Shown one piece after another: positions 16,075 to 24,893 of a stretch of 64,000 bases of DNA. Below the pieces are notes generated by a model. It was given only the letters and a program-made list of their open reading frames with translations. It was not told the DNA's origin and did no database searches. The DNA lies in the NCBI GenBank assembly GCA_021805865.1, contig JAJZDX010000016.1:1-64000 (forward strand), given 5' to 3'. This DNA is from Pseudomonadota bacterium. Lineage in GTDB: Bacteria; Pseudomonadota; Gammaproteobacteria; Steroidobacterales; Steroidobacteraceae. Made by a program: the position numbers and the translations under genes. Numbering within the stretch: the stretch's first letter is position 1; every line of letters starts with the position of its first letter.

Positions 16075-18693
16075 CTAGGTGCGTGCATTACCTCTTTCCT
16101 CCTCAACGACCCAGGCTTCGAAGCGCAGGCCCGCCGCCGGATCGTATGGTCTTGCGAAAGCTTCGGGATTCGCCGCCCGCCACTGGTCCCAGTCCTCGCC
16201 CGTGACTTTGGCGACCTCCACCAGATAGCCGCTGGTCGCCTGGCCCACCGCGTTCTTCGAGGTGGTGCCGGTGGGAGCGATGGTGTTGATGGCGCCGCCG
16301 CGGTCCACTTTGCCGAGGATGATCGGATCGATGCGTGCGCCGTGATCGATATAGGCGACCCCCGGGCGCAGCCGCTCGGTGACATAGGCGCCGCCGAGCA
16401 CGATGCCGCGCTCGTTGAAGATCTTGATGATGTCGCCGTGCTGGATGCCGCGCTTGGCCGCCTCGGAAGTGTGGATCCAGATCGGCTCGTATTTGTAGCC
16501 GTCGGGACCGGTGATCTTGCAGGTCGGCGCCTCGCGGGTCCAGGTGATGTCATCGCACTGGGCATGGACGCGCCAGTGCCCGTGGTTGGACATCAGCAGC
16601 AGCGGATAGGCCTTGGCGCGCGGACTGGTGAGCCGCTCGTCATGCATCTCGCTCTTCTCCACCCATTGAGGGCTGGGCGGGCGCTCCTTGTCGTGCGGAA
16701 AGTGCTTGGCCAGGCGCTCGGAATAGAATTCCAGCTTCTTCGAGGGCGTGCCGAGCGGATGCTTTTGCGGATCCTCGGCGAACTTGCGCCAGCCGGGCAA
16801 GTCCTTTTCCCAGTCCTCGGCCACCTGGTAGAGGTAGTAGCCCTTCTCGCGAAACTCCTCCCAGCTGATCATCCGCTCGAGCTTCATGTAGCCGAAGACC
16901 TTCTTCTGAAGATCTTCGGTGGTGAGGCCCTCGGAGACCTGCTTGTCGTAGCCGAGCTTCCTGGCGATCTCGTAGACGATCTCGTAATCGCTCTTGGATT
17001 CGCCGATCGGCTCGATCGCCTTGTCGCACAGCATCACGTCGGCGAACTGGCCGCCCTGGCGCACGTTGGTGACGATGTCGTCCACTTCCATGTGTGTGTT
17101 GGCGGGCAGGATGATGTCGGAGAACAGGCAGTCGTTCTCCAGCCACGGATGCTGGGCGATGATGCATTCCACCTGCTCGCTGCGCAGCGCCTTCTCGGTG
17201 TCGTTGCCGCCGTTCCAGCAGGTGGTGCGGCAGGGGCAGTCCGTCCACATCATGCGGATGCGCGCGCTGTCTTTGCCGGCGATGGGGAACTGGTACTCCA
17301 TGAACTGGTTGGCGACATTGCCCTCGATGGAGCCTATGCCGTGGAACTTCAGCGGCTCCTCGGTGAGCAGATGGGTATGCACCAGCGTCTTGGGCAGCGC
17401 CGATTCCTGCCAATTGGCGATCGACGACAAGGTCGGGATGGCGAGTCTTTCCTCGATTTCGGGATTGAAGAACGAGGTGCCGGCCAGGCCCTCCATGCGC
17501 GGCATCCCCCAGTAAGTCATCTGGTGCTGGTGCACGCCCGGCTTGCCGAGGCCCTGCATGCCGAGCAGGCACACCTCCATACGCGCCGGCTCGTGCGAGT
17601 ACGGCCCGCGCGTATAGCCGCCGCCGAAGTAATGCGCGATTGAGGTGCGCTTTTTCGCGAATTCGCGCGCCAGGGCCTTGATGGTCCATTCCGGCACGCC
17701 GCATTTGGGCGAGGCCCAGGCCGGCGTCTTCGGCACGCCGTCGGTCTCGCCCATCACATAAGCGGAGAACTTGTCGAAGCCCACGACGTGGGTGTCCACA
17801 TAGTCCTTGTCGTAGGTATCCTCCTTGATCCATGTGTAGGCGATCGCAAGCTGCATCGCCACGTCCGTATTCGGCAGCACCGGAATCCATTTGTTGGCAT
17901 GCACGGCGGCGCCGTAGTTCAGATCCGGACAGATATACACCTGCTTGATGCCGATATCGCGCCAGAAATACATCAGCTTGCTGGCGAACTGGCCGGTGAA
18001 TCCCCAGGGCGTGGTTTCCGGATCGCACCCCCAGAACAGGCACATCTCGGTGTGCTCGGTCGAGTCCTTCACGATGTTGGCCGCCGGCCAATACATGCCC
18101 TGGGTGCCCTGTCCCCAGACGTGCTTGGCGCCCCAGTACCAGCCTTCCCAGCTGTCCGGATTGCGCACCTGAAGAGTGAAACCGCCCATGTGATCGAGCA
18201 GCAGGCCCGGCTGGCCATGCGGGGAATGAATCGTTTTGCACTCGCCGTGGCCGTCGCCCTGCATCAGGATGGCATTGACCCCGTATTTCGCATGGATGCG
18301 CCTGATCTCGTCGGCGATGATGGTGGTCACCTCGTCCCACGAGGCGCGGCGGAATTTGCTCTTGCCGCGGTTCTGCGGATTGCGCTCCCCGTGCGGGTCC
18401 CAATCAACGCGAATCAGCGGGTACTTGATGCGGTTCGGCGAATAGACCCGCTTCTTGTAGGCGAGCGAATACGGCCCCGGCATGGACTTCCATTTCGGCT
18501 CCAGCACCTTGCCACCTTTCTCGATTTTCCAGGTGCGGATCTTCTCGCGGTCATACTTCTCGTCGAAGCGGAACGGCCGCACGCGCAGCACCTTGCCGTT
18601 CTTCACATCGATCATGCCTTCGGCGCCACCGCCATAGAAGCCGCCCAACCCCAACGAACGGTAGACCGTCCTATCGCCTCTTGTCTCGCCCAT
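16075..18693 (-). CDS. Transhydroxylase-family molybdopterin alpha subunit, TH-B (orphan alpha)
   Basis: This 872-aa protein is identical to TH-A alpha over most of its length, including GDGHGECKTIHS, NPDSWEGWYWGAKH and the C-terminal pterin-binding domain. Its first 80 or so residues differ (for example GGFYGGGAEG versus GGHLGGGAEG, and DREKIRTWKIEKGGK versus DSKKMRSWKFQKDGK), as does the tail (VVEEERGNART versus VVQQEDAQ). Variation confined to the ends suggests old paralogues homogenised by gene conversion. It has no downstream beta gene, so it probably uses the TH-A beta or is a reserve copy. An IclR regulator lies 53 bases upstream. Confidence 0.86.
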   Translation of the reverse strand: MGETRGDRTVYRSLGLGGFYGGGAEGMIDVKNGKVLRVRPFRFDEKYDREKIRTWKIEKGGKVLEPKWKSMPGPYSLAYKKRVYSPNRIKYPLIRVDWDPHGERNPQNRGKSKFRRASWDEVTTIIADEIRRIHAKYGVNAILMQGDGHGECKTIHSPHGQPGLLLDHMGGFTLQVRNPDSWEGWYWGAKHVWGQGTQGMYWPAANIVKDSTEHTEMCLFWGCDPETTPWGFTGQFASKLMYFWRDIGIKQVYICPDLNYGAAVHANKWIPVLPNTDVAMQLAIAYTWIKEDTYDKDYVDTHVVGFDKFSAYVMGETDGVPKTPAWASPKCGVPEWTIKALAREFAKKRTSIAHYFGGGYTRGPYSHEPARMEVCLLGMQGLGKPGVHQHQMTYWGMPRMEGLAGTSFFNPEIEERLAIPTLSSIANWQESALPKTLVHTHLLTEEPLKFHGIGSIEGNVANQFMEYQFPIAGKDSARIRMMWTDCPCRTTCWNGGNDTEKALRSEQVECIIAQHPWLENDCLFSDIILPANTHMEVDDIVTNVRQGGQFADVMLCDKAIEPIGESKSDYEIVYEIARKLGYDKQVSEGLTTEDLQKKVFGYMKLERMISWEEFREKGYYLYQVAEDWEKDLPGWRKFAEDPQKHPLGTPSKKLEFYSERLAKHFPHDKERPPSPQWVEKSEMHDERLTSPRAKAYPLLLMSNHGHWRVHAQCDDITWTREAPTCKITGPDGYKYEPIWIHTSEAAKRGIQHGDIIKIFNERGIVLGGAYVTERLRPGVAYIDHGARIDPIILGKVDRGGAINTIAPTGTTSKNAVGQATSGYLVEVAKVTGEDWDQWRAANPEAFARPYDPAAGLRFEAWVVEEERGNART
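16105..18474 (-). repeat. 2.37-kb direct repeat, copy 2 (TH-B alpha core)
   Basis: This is the second copy of the repeat at 13124-15493, in the same orientation, 2981 bases downstream. Both copies are wholly coding and in the same frame. No insertion-sequence ends or target duplications are visible at the borders. Confidence 0.9.
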
Positions 18694-18746
18694 CGTCGAT
18701 CTCCGTTATGTCTGACCTTCTGTGTGAATACGCCGCACCGGTTGCC

Positions 18747-19505
18747 TCAGCCGAGGCTGAACCCCATCTCGCGCGAGATATCGGCCGCCGCGCGCATCAG
18801 CTCGTAGCCAAGCTTCTCCATGCGTTTGCCGAGCACGATCTCCGGCGTCTCCGAGACACTGAGCGCACCGACGAGCCGGCGATTGCGCCCGAACACCGGC
18901 GCGCCGAGCGCCGCGAGGCCGGGAATCATTTCCTCGCGAGTAATCGAATAGCCGCGTTCGCGCGCACTCTCGATGTCCTTGCGAAGCGCCGCGCGACTGA
19001 TCATCGAGTTCTTGGTGTGCACCACCAGTTCGACCTTGCCCAGGTAATCCTCCAGCTCCGCCGGATCCATGTTGGCCAGGATAGCCTTGCCGATGGCCGA
19101 ACAGTAAGCCGGAGTGCGGGGACCGATCTGATGCGAGAGGTAATCCTCCGAACGCGGCACGGCGAGATGAGTGATCAGAACCGAGCCATTCTCGAAGATG
19201 CCTATGCGGGCGGTGAGTCCTGTACGCGCCGCCAGATTCTGCGCCTGGCGCGCGCCTTTGACGTTGATTTCGAGGTTACCTACGTAGATCATGCCCAGCT
19301 CGAACAACCGGGGTCCCACGCCGTATTTTCGGCTGTCCGGATCCTGCTGCAGGAAGCCCTGCTGCTCCAGCGTCGTCACCAGCCCCCAGGCCGTACCCTT
19401 GTTCAGTCCCAGGGCGGCGGCGATCTCGGTCACGCCAAGCCGCTGCGGCGATCGGCAGAACAGCGAGATGATGTCCGTCGCCCGCTGTACCGACTGGATG
19501 TTCAT
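18747..19505 (-). CDS. IclR-family transcriptional regulator
   Basis: This 252-aa IclR protein has an N-terminal winged HTH (MNIQSVQRATDIISLFCRSP, with LGVTEIAAALGLNKGTAWGL) and a C-terminal effector domain with HQIGPRTPAYCSAIGKAILA, EEMIPGLAALGAPVF and VGALSVSETPE. The ATG at 19505 is the family-typical start; the longer ORF upstream runs into antisense of the aminotransferase gene. It sits between the transhydroxylase genes and the dsr operon, all on the minus strand, and may regulate TH-B/TH-A just downstream. The effector is probably an aromatic acid or phenol (inference). Confidence 0.87.
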   Translation of the reverse strand: MNIQSVQRATDIISLFCRSPQRLGVTEIAAALGLNKGTAWGLVTTLEQQGFLQQDPDSRKYGVGPRLFELGMIYVGNLEINVKGARQAQNLAARTGLTARIGIFENGSVLITHLAVPRSEDYLSHQIGPRTPAYCSAIGKAILANMDPAELEDYLGKVELVVHTKNSMISRAALRKDIESARERGYSITREEMIPGLAALGAPVFGRNRRLVGALSVSETPEIVLGKRMEKLGYELMRAAADISREMGFSLG

Positions 19506-19590
19506 GGTCTTGCGCGCAAGTTCACGGTTCGGATGGCGCCCGGATATTGCAATACCCTGCAGCATGCCACGGGTCTCGTCGAGTTCCGGC

Positions 19591-20781
19591 TCATCGCGAC
19601 GCGGCCCATGCTGCGACCTCCGCCACGGCGGCAATCGCAGTGTCGATTTCCTGCTCCGTGTTGAAAGCGCCGATGGAGAAGCGGACGGTACCGCGTCGCG
19701 CCGCGGTGCCGATCCGCTTGTGCACCAGAGGCGCACATTGCAGGCCGGTACGGGTGGCGATGTCATGCTTGACATCAAGCCTGAGACCCACGTCGGCCGC
19801 ATCCAGGTCACCGACATTGAGCGAGATGGTTGACATGCGGTTTTTCAGGCTGTCACAACAGTAGAGTCGGACACCTGCGATTTCGCGAACCCCTTCGACG
19901 AAGCGCCGCGCCAGCCGCATCTCGCGTGCGTGGATATTCTCGATCCCGTCGGCTTGCAGCCACTCCTGCCCAGCCCAGAGGGCCGCGATGCCCAGCATGT
20001 TGATTGTGCCATACTCGAGCCGCCAGGGATAATCGGCGAGCTGAAAGGGATATTCGGAATTTACGCCGGTTCCACCCGCGCGCACCTGCCGAATCTCCAG
20101 GTGCCTGCGCACGCACAGCCCGCCGATGCCGGTCGCACCCATTAGCGATTTATGACCGGTGAACGCCAGCACGTCTACGTTCATCGCCTTCATGTCGATC
20201 GGCACCACGCCGGCGGTCTGTGAAACGTCGAGCGCGAAGGGGACGCCTCGTTCCCGGCAGATGCGGCCGATTTCGGCCACCGGCTGAATGGTGCCGACGA
20301 CATTGGAGCCGTGATTGACGATGACGAGGCGGGTGTTCGGGCGGATGGCGCGCGCGATGTCGTCCGGATCGACGAATCCCGCGTCATCGAAAGGTACAAA
20401 CGTGGCCTCCGCACCGCCGTCGCGCACCAGATGGTTGATCGGGCGGATCACAGAATTGTGCTCAAGCTCAGTTGTGACCACATGGTCGCCCGCGGATACC
20501 AGCCCGGGAATGATCAGGTTCAGGGCGTCGGTGGCGTTGTAGCCGAAGCACAGCCGCTCGGGCGTATCTTCGTCGCCGTGGAAGAACCGGGTCAGGCGCA
20601 ACCGCAGGTCGTCCAGCAATGTTTCCGCCTCGATGCCGAGTTCGTAACCGCTGCGCCCCGGGCTGACACCCGTGGAACGGTAGAAGTCGGTCATGAATCG
20701 GTAGACGCCTTCGGGCTTCGGCCACGAGGTCGAGGCGTTGTCGAGATATATCAGCTTCCGCCGCGCATCCATTTGGGTCAT
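19591..20781 (-). CDS. Class-V aminotransferase / cysteine desulfurase-family protein
   Basis: This 396-aa PLP enzyme of the NifS/CsdA-like branch opens with KLIYLDNASTSWPKP. The PLP Lys lies in VLAFTGHKSLMGATG, and a candidate persulfide Cys lies in ATRTGLQCAPLVHK, the pattern of the annotated cysteine desulfurase family protein group. It is translationally coupled (ATGA) to dsrP and is the last gene of the dsrC-dsrMKJOP operon. Coupling to DsrC raises the possibility that it loads sulfur onto DsrC, as IscS does onto TusE via relays. Alternatively it may be a selenocysteine lyase-like or C-S lyase enzyme. Confidence 0.83.
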   Translation of the reverse strand: MTQMDARRKLIYLDNASTSWPKPEGVYRFMTDFYRSTGVSPGRSGYELGIEAETLLDDLRLRLTRFFHGDEDTPERLCFGYNATDALNLIIPGLVSAGDHVVTTELEHNSVIRPINHLVRDGGAEATFVPFDDAGFVDPDDIARAIRPNTRLVIVNHGSNVVGTIQPVAEIGRICRERGVPFALDVSQTAGVVPIDMKAMNVDVLAFTGHKSLMGATGIGGLCVRRHLEIRQVRAGGTGVNSEYPFQLADYPWRLEYGTINMLGIAALWAGQEWLQADGIENIHAREMRLARRFVEGVREIAGVRLYCCDSLKNRMSTISLNVGDLDAADVGLRLDVKHDIATRTGLQCAPLVHKRIGTAARRGTVRFSIGAFNTEQEIDTAIAAVAEVAAWAASR

Positions 20782-21968
20782 GCCTCTTCATCCGCGAGCG
20801 TTTCGGGAAGGAACGGCAGAAGCTTCAGTGCGAACAGGGTGATGAACAGGGCGAGCGCGCAGCCGCCGAGTGCGAGGGCACACTCGGGCAGGCTCGGTGC
20901 GTAGAAGTTCACTACCCCGTCGTAGAAGGAGCTGGAGACGTGCATGCCGGGGAAGATCGACAGCGGCCAGGCCTGGCCGCCGATGATGATGTCGTACATG
21001 AGGGCGAGCCCTCCGACCACGACCGAGGCCGATCCCCAGCCAACCGCGGCGCGCGAGCGGCGCGTCTGCGGCAGCCAGAACAGCAGCATTGGCAGCGCTC
21101 CGCCCAGGAACACCGCCCCGAACCAGAAAAGGAACGTGTAGATCCCGCCGTCCCACAAGAGAAAGGCCTCGGCCCCGCGGAACTCGGCCTCGTAGAGCTT
21201 GGTGATGTGGAAGGCAAGCAGGAAGTAAAGAACGGCCGCCGCGAACACGCCCAGCAGGTTCTTCAGCCGCATCAGAATCTCATCGCCCAGCGATCGCCCG
21301 GTGCCCTTGAACACCGCCATCAGCACCAGAATGAAGATCGCCAGCCCGAAGGAGAAGGACATCCCGATGAACATCGGCGCCATGATCGCCTCGTCGTAGG
21401 GCTGGCGCGCCACCAGAAAGCCGAAGATCGAGCCGGTGCCCGTGGTCAGGATCAGCCGCCACAGGAAGGCGGCCGTACCGACCATGCGGGTGTAGCGGTT
21501 CAGCCGCCGCTCCATCATCACCCACAGATACCACCCGGTCACCGCCACAAAGCCGGTATAGAGGAAGATGTTCCAGGCAAAGATCGAGCGGAAATTGTAA
21601 TGCGTCATGGCGATGCCGAGGCGATCCGGCCGGCCGAGGTCGAGCACCAGGATCGCCAGTCCGCCGAGCAGCAGCGCGATGGCCAGCAGGCCGGACAAGC
21701 GCGCCAGCGGCTTGTACGCCACCTTGCCGAACACCGAGGCAATCGAAGCGGTATTGAGTGCGCCCGAGGCCGCCACGATCAGAAACACCGCGAACACATG
21801 CGGTACGCCCCAGACCACCTGGTTGGTCATGCCGGTGATGATGTGCCCGATGTGCGCCATGAAGTACGCCGCCGTCAGTCCCGCGGCCATGAGCACGGCC
21901 AGCAGCGCCGCCAGGCCCCAGAAGCCAGCGCTTTGCCCGTCGATCTCGCGGTAATGGATCGCGCTCAT
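20778..21968 (-). CDS. dsrP: DsrP-like NrfD/PsrC-family membrane subunit
   Basis: This 396-aa integral membrane protein has about ten hydrophobic helices (GFWGLAALLAVLMAAGLTAA, LLAIALLLGGLAILVLDLG, FGLAIFILVLMAVF and others), typical of the NrfD/DsrP quinone-interacting subunits. It follows the DsrO-like gene by 3 bases and precedes the aminotransferase by an ATGA overlap. In the DsrMKJOP complex it is expected to exchange electrons and protons with the quinone pool, with DsrO and DsrJ on the periplasmic side. Confidence 0.87.
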   Translation of the reverse strand: MSAIHYREIDGQSAGFWGLAALLAVLMAAGLTAAYFMAHIGHIITGMTNQVVWGVPHVFAVFLIVAASGALNTASIASVFGKVAYKPLARLSGLLAIALLLGGLAILVLDLGRPDRLGIAMTHYNFRSIFAWNIFLYTGFVAVTGWYLWVMMERRLNRYTRMVGTAAFLWRLILTTGTGSIFGFLVARQPYDEAIMAPMFIGMSFSFGLAIFILVLMAVFKGTGRSLGDEILMRLKNLLGVFAAAVLYFLLAFHITKLYEAEFRGAEAFLLWDGGIYTFLFWFGAVFLGGALPMLLFWLPQTRRSRAAVGWGSASVVVGGLALMYDIIIGGQAWPLSIFPGMHVSSSFYDGVVNFYAPSLPECALALGGCALALFITLFALKLLPFLPETLADEEA

Positions 21969-21971
21969 CGT

Positions 21972-22811
21972 CTAAAGTCCCTGATAATGCACGCCGGTAT
22001 CGAGCATCAGGTCGGCGCGCAATTGCACCGAAGGATGCTCGGCGAGGGCGCGGCGGATGGCGCTCCCGGGGTCCTTCAGATCCCCGAAAGTCATCGCCCC
22101 GCCGCCTTCGCGCGAACAGGCCTCCACGCAGGCCGGTATCTTGCCCGCATCGACGCGCGGCACGCACAGCGTGCACCCTTCCACCGTACCCTTGCCGCGG
22201 GGAGCCCACGGTTTCTGGTCGGTGAGGTTCTCACTGATGAACGAGCGCGCCTTGTACGGACAGGCCATCATGCAGAAGCGGCAACCGATGCAGATGTGCC
22301 GGTCCACCAGCACGATGCCGTCGGCCCGCCGGAAGGAGGCCCCGGTGGGGCAAACCTCGACGCAGGGCGCATTGCCACAATGCTGGCACATCACCGGCAC
22401 CGAGCGCGAAAAGCCCGTCTTCGGGTCACTCACCTGCACCTTGCGGATCCATTGCGCATCGGTGGGCCGGCCTTCATTCTTCCAGCCGTTATACGATGAG
22501 CACGCGCTGACGCAGGCGGTGCACGACGGCTTGCACCTGGTAGTGTCGATCAGCAGGCCCCAGCGCCTCTTCGAACTCGCCCCCGCCGCCCTGTTCCCGC
22601 CAGCTTCGGCATAGGCGAAGAGGCTCACCCCCGGTGCGAGCACCAACGCGCTCACCGCCGCGGCTCCTACGAATCGCCGTCGGACCTCATCGATCCCCTG
22701 CTCAGCGCGCCCGGGCACCGGGTGTTCCTCGTTACTCTGACCTTCCTGGGCCGCCCCCCTGCCGCGACGCGTCTTCGCCGCCTTCAACATCGGTCCCGGC
22801 GGCTGGCTCAT
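21972..22811 (-). CDS. dsrO: DsrO-like periplasmic ferredoxin with Tat signal
   Basis: This 279-aa protein has a twin-arginine-type signal (RRRFVGAAAVSALVLAPGVS, about residues 44-63) followed by ferredoxin-like cysteine motifs: CKPSCTACVSAC, CQHCGNAPCVEVC, CIGCRFCMMAC and the split CTLCVP...CVEAC. It is the periplasmic Fe-S subunit of the DsrMKJOP complex, placed between DsrJ and DsrP as in canonical operons. The start overlaps the dsrJ stop (ATGA). The region before the twin arginines is long (about 43 residues), so an internal start closer to the signal is possible. Confidence 0.87.
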   Translation of the reverse strand: MSQPPGPMLKAAKTRRGRGAAQEGQSNEEHPVPGRAEQGIDEVRRRFVGAAAVSALVLAPGVSLFAYAEAGGNRAAGASSKRRWGLLIDTTRCKPSCTACVSACSSYNGWKNEGRPTDAQWIRKVQVSDPKTGFSRSVPVMCQHCGNAPCVEVCPTGASFRRADGIVLVDRHICIGCRFCMMACPYKARSFISENLTDQKPWAPRGKGTVEGCTLCVPRVDAGKIPACVEACSREGGGAMTFGDLKDPGSAIRRALAEHPSVQLRADLMLDTGVHYQGL

Positions 22812-23302
22812 GGCGGGTCTCCCGCAGCCCCCGCCCGCTCCAGCGCAGAGCCGCCGTCGCGTTTCACCCTGTGCGCGACAGACACCGAACCGCTCACCTC
22901 CTCCGCGGCCGGATACGCCGCATCCGGGCGGTTGGTGTGGCAGGAGAAGCAGTCGATGCGCACCCCGACATAATCATGGCAAGCATTGCAGAAGAACTTC
23001 TTGCTCGTCACCGACGGATATTTCCCGTCCGGCAGCCGCGACACATGGCAGTTCATGCAGCCCGGAAGCGACTCCTGCCTATGACGGATCCCCTCATGCA
23101 CCGCTTCGTAGCGCAGCTGCATCAGCAGCTTCATGTGGTTCTTGATCATCCACGCCACGGGCCGCACGCAATGCGCGCCTTTGGCCGGCGGAACGGCAGG
23201 TGATGCGCCGTGCGTCTGCGCCAACGCACCATGCCAGAACGGCGCGGCCAGAATCACGAGCAGCAGCGCCAGCACCCCGAGAATCACCGGGCGATCACGC
23301 AT
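22808..23302 (-). CDS. dsrJ: DsrJ-like triheme cytochrome c
   Basis: This 164-aa protein has an N-terminal hydrophobic anchor or signal (VILGVLALLLVILAAPFW) and three CxxCH heme sites: CMNCH, CNACH and CFSCH. The upstream segment HCVRPVAWMIKNHMKLLMQLR keeps the Cys and Met/His region that gives DsrJ its unusual heme ligation (known from Allochromatium). It overlaps the dsrK stop by 8 bases and dsrO by 4. It is expected in the periplasm as part of DsrMKJOP. Confidence 0.9.
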   Translation of the reverse strand: MRDRPVILGVLALLLVILAAPFWHGALAQTHGASPAVPPAKGAHCVRPVAWMIKNHMKLLMQLRYEAVHEGIRHRQESLPGCMNCHVSRLPDGKYPSVTSKKFFCNACHDYVGVRIDCFSCHTNRPDAAYPAAEEVSGSVSVAHRVKRDGGSALERAGAAGDPP

Positions 23303-24893
23303 GCACCTCCTCCTTCGCGAGCGGCTCGCCGCGCAGGTTGGTGGCGCGTTGTTTCTCGCCCGTCATCACCAGCGCGTTGCCGAGCAGCTCGTGTACGCCC
23401 GCCACCTGCACGCCCGGCACCCAGTAGTCCATCAGCGTGGGCAGCGTCGCCTTATCGATGGCGCAGATGCAGGCGAGAAGGTTCACGCCGTGCTCCTCAC
23501 GCACGTGGCGTACGGCATTGGCGCGAGGAAAGCCGCCACGCAAGCGCATTTCCATGTTCTCGTCATTACCCAGTCCGGCACCGCTGCCGCAGCAGAATGT
23601 GTATTCGCGGATTGTCTTGGCGGGCATCTCATGGAAGTGATTGCAGGCGCGCCGGAGCACGTAGCGCGGCTCTTCCAGAAGCCCCATGCCGCGCGCGGGA
23701 TTGCACGAATCGTGATAGGTAACCACGTATTCGTCGTTGCGTGAGGGATCGAGCTTGATCTTTCCGTGATAGAGCAGGTCCGCGGTGAATTCGCAGACGT
23801 GCACCATCTTGGTCGAGGCCGCGTTCTCGAAGCGCGTTCCGGTAACGGGCGAGACGGGCATTTCGAGAAAATCGGCGGGACCATTCATCGTGTCCATGTA
23901 CTGATGCAGCACGCGCCACATGTGTCCGCATTCCCCGCCCAGGATCCATTTGACGCCGAGACGTTTCGCCTCGGCGTAGATCTTGGCGTTCAATCGCTTC
24001 ATCAGGTCGTTGGAATGGAAGAGGCCGAAATTGCCGCCCTCCGAAGCATACGCGCTCACCGTGAAGTCGAGCCCGATCTCATGGAAGAGCATCATGTAGC
24101 CGAGCAACGTGTAGTAATGCGGTGTGGCAAAATAGTCCGCCGAAGGCATCACGAACAGCACCTCGGCGCCTTTGCGGTTGATGGGAATCTCGATGTCCAG
24201 ACCGGTGATGTCCCGCAACTCGTCGCGGGCGAATTCCAGGCTGTCCTTGAAGGCGTGCGGCGCAATGCCGAGATGGTTGCCGACGCGGTAGCAATTGCCC
24301 GCCGGCTCCGTGATCCAGTGCGTGCTCACGCCGATCAGGGAGAGCAGCTCGCGAACGATCATGGTGATCTCGGCAGTGTCTATGCCGAACGGACAATAGA
24401 TCGAGCAGCGACGGCATTCCGTGCACTGATAGAAGTAATAGAACCATTCCTTGACAACATCCTCGGTCAGCTCGCGAGCGCCCGCCAGTGAGCCGAACAG
24501 ACGGCCCGAAAGCGTGAAATAGCGCCGGTAAACCGAACGGATCAGCTCGGCGCGCGCGAACGGCATGTTCTTCGGATCGCCGGATCCGAGGTAGAAGTGG
24601 CACTTGTCGGCGCAGGCGCCGCAGCGCACGCACACATCCATGAACAAGCGGAAGGAACGGTACCGCGCGAGGCGGTCCTTCATGCCCTCGAGCAGAATCC
24701 GCTTCCAGTCCGGCGGCAACTGCCAGTCGAGGTCGGTTGGCTGCCACTTGCGCGGGTTGGGTAGCCCGAGATGGACCAAGTCTTTTGGTGGCGAAGCATT
24801 GCTGAAGGTGCCCTTGCGGAACTCGACGCGCGCGTCGCGCCAATCACCCTTGGGCGCTTTCAGCTCGATGTCGATCGCCGGCTTATCCGCCAT
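23295..24893 (-). CDS. dsrK: DsrK-like heterodisulfide reductase (HdrD-type) catalytic subunit
   Basis: This 532-aa cytoplasmic Fe-S protein has two [4Fe-4S] motifs (CVRCGACADKCHFYLGSGDP and CTECRRCSIYCPFG) followed by two CCG-type regions: LGGECGHMW and, further on, YHDSCNPARGMGLLEEPR with FCCGSGAGLGNDENMEMR. These carry the special cubane cluster that reduces heterodisulfides or DsrC trisulfide. The MADKPAID start at 24893 is chosen; an in-frame ATG at 24905 is possible. Either overlaps the end of dsrM. It is the likely partner of the DsrC encoded first in the operon. Confidence 0.92.
   Translation of the reverse strand: MADKPAIDIELKAPKGDWRDARVEFRKGTFSNASPPKDLVHLGLPNPRKWQPTDLDWQLPPDWKRILLEGMKDRLARYRSFRLFMDVCVRCGACADKCHFYLGSGDPKNMPFARAELIRSVYRRYFTLSGRLFGSLAGARELTEDVVKEWFYYFYQCTECRRCSIYCPFGIDTAEITMIVRELLSLIGVSTHWITEPAGNCYRVGNHLGIAPHAFKDSLEFARDELRDITGLDIEIPINRKGAEVLFVMPSADYFATPHYYTLLGYMMLFHEIGLDFTVSAYASEGGNFGLFHSNDLMKRLNAKIYAEAKRLGVKWILGGECGHMWRVLHQYMDTMNGPADFLEMPVSPVTGTRFENAASTKMVHVCEFTADLLYHGKIKLDPSRNDEYVVTYHDSCNPARGMGLLEEPRYVLRRACNHFHEMPAKTIREYTFCCGSGAGLGNDENMEMRLRGGFPRANAVRHVREEHGVNLLACICAIDKATLPTLMDYWVPGVQVAGVHELLGNALVMTGEKQRATNLRGEPLAKEEVHA

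Noticed and set aside
13106-17643. Long plus-strand ORFs (518 and 573 codons) and 587-codon minus-strand frames over the transhydroxylase alpha genes
   Set aside because: They are antisense or off-frame shadows of the high-GC alpha genes. The repeated copies give identical low-complexity Arg/Ala/Val-rich translations with no family signature.
20940-22499. 519-codon plus-strand ORF across dsrP/dsrO
   Set aside because: Its composition (Arg, His, Gln, Glu-rich) is that of an antisense shadow of a membrane-protein gene, and the minus strand has convincing overlapping genes.
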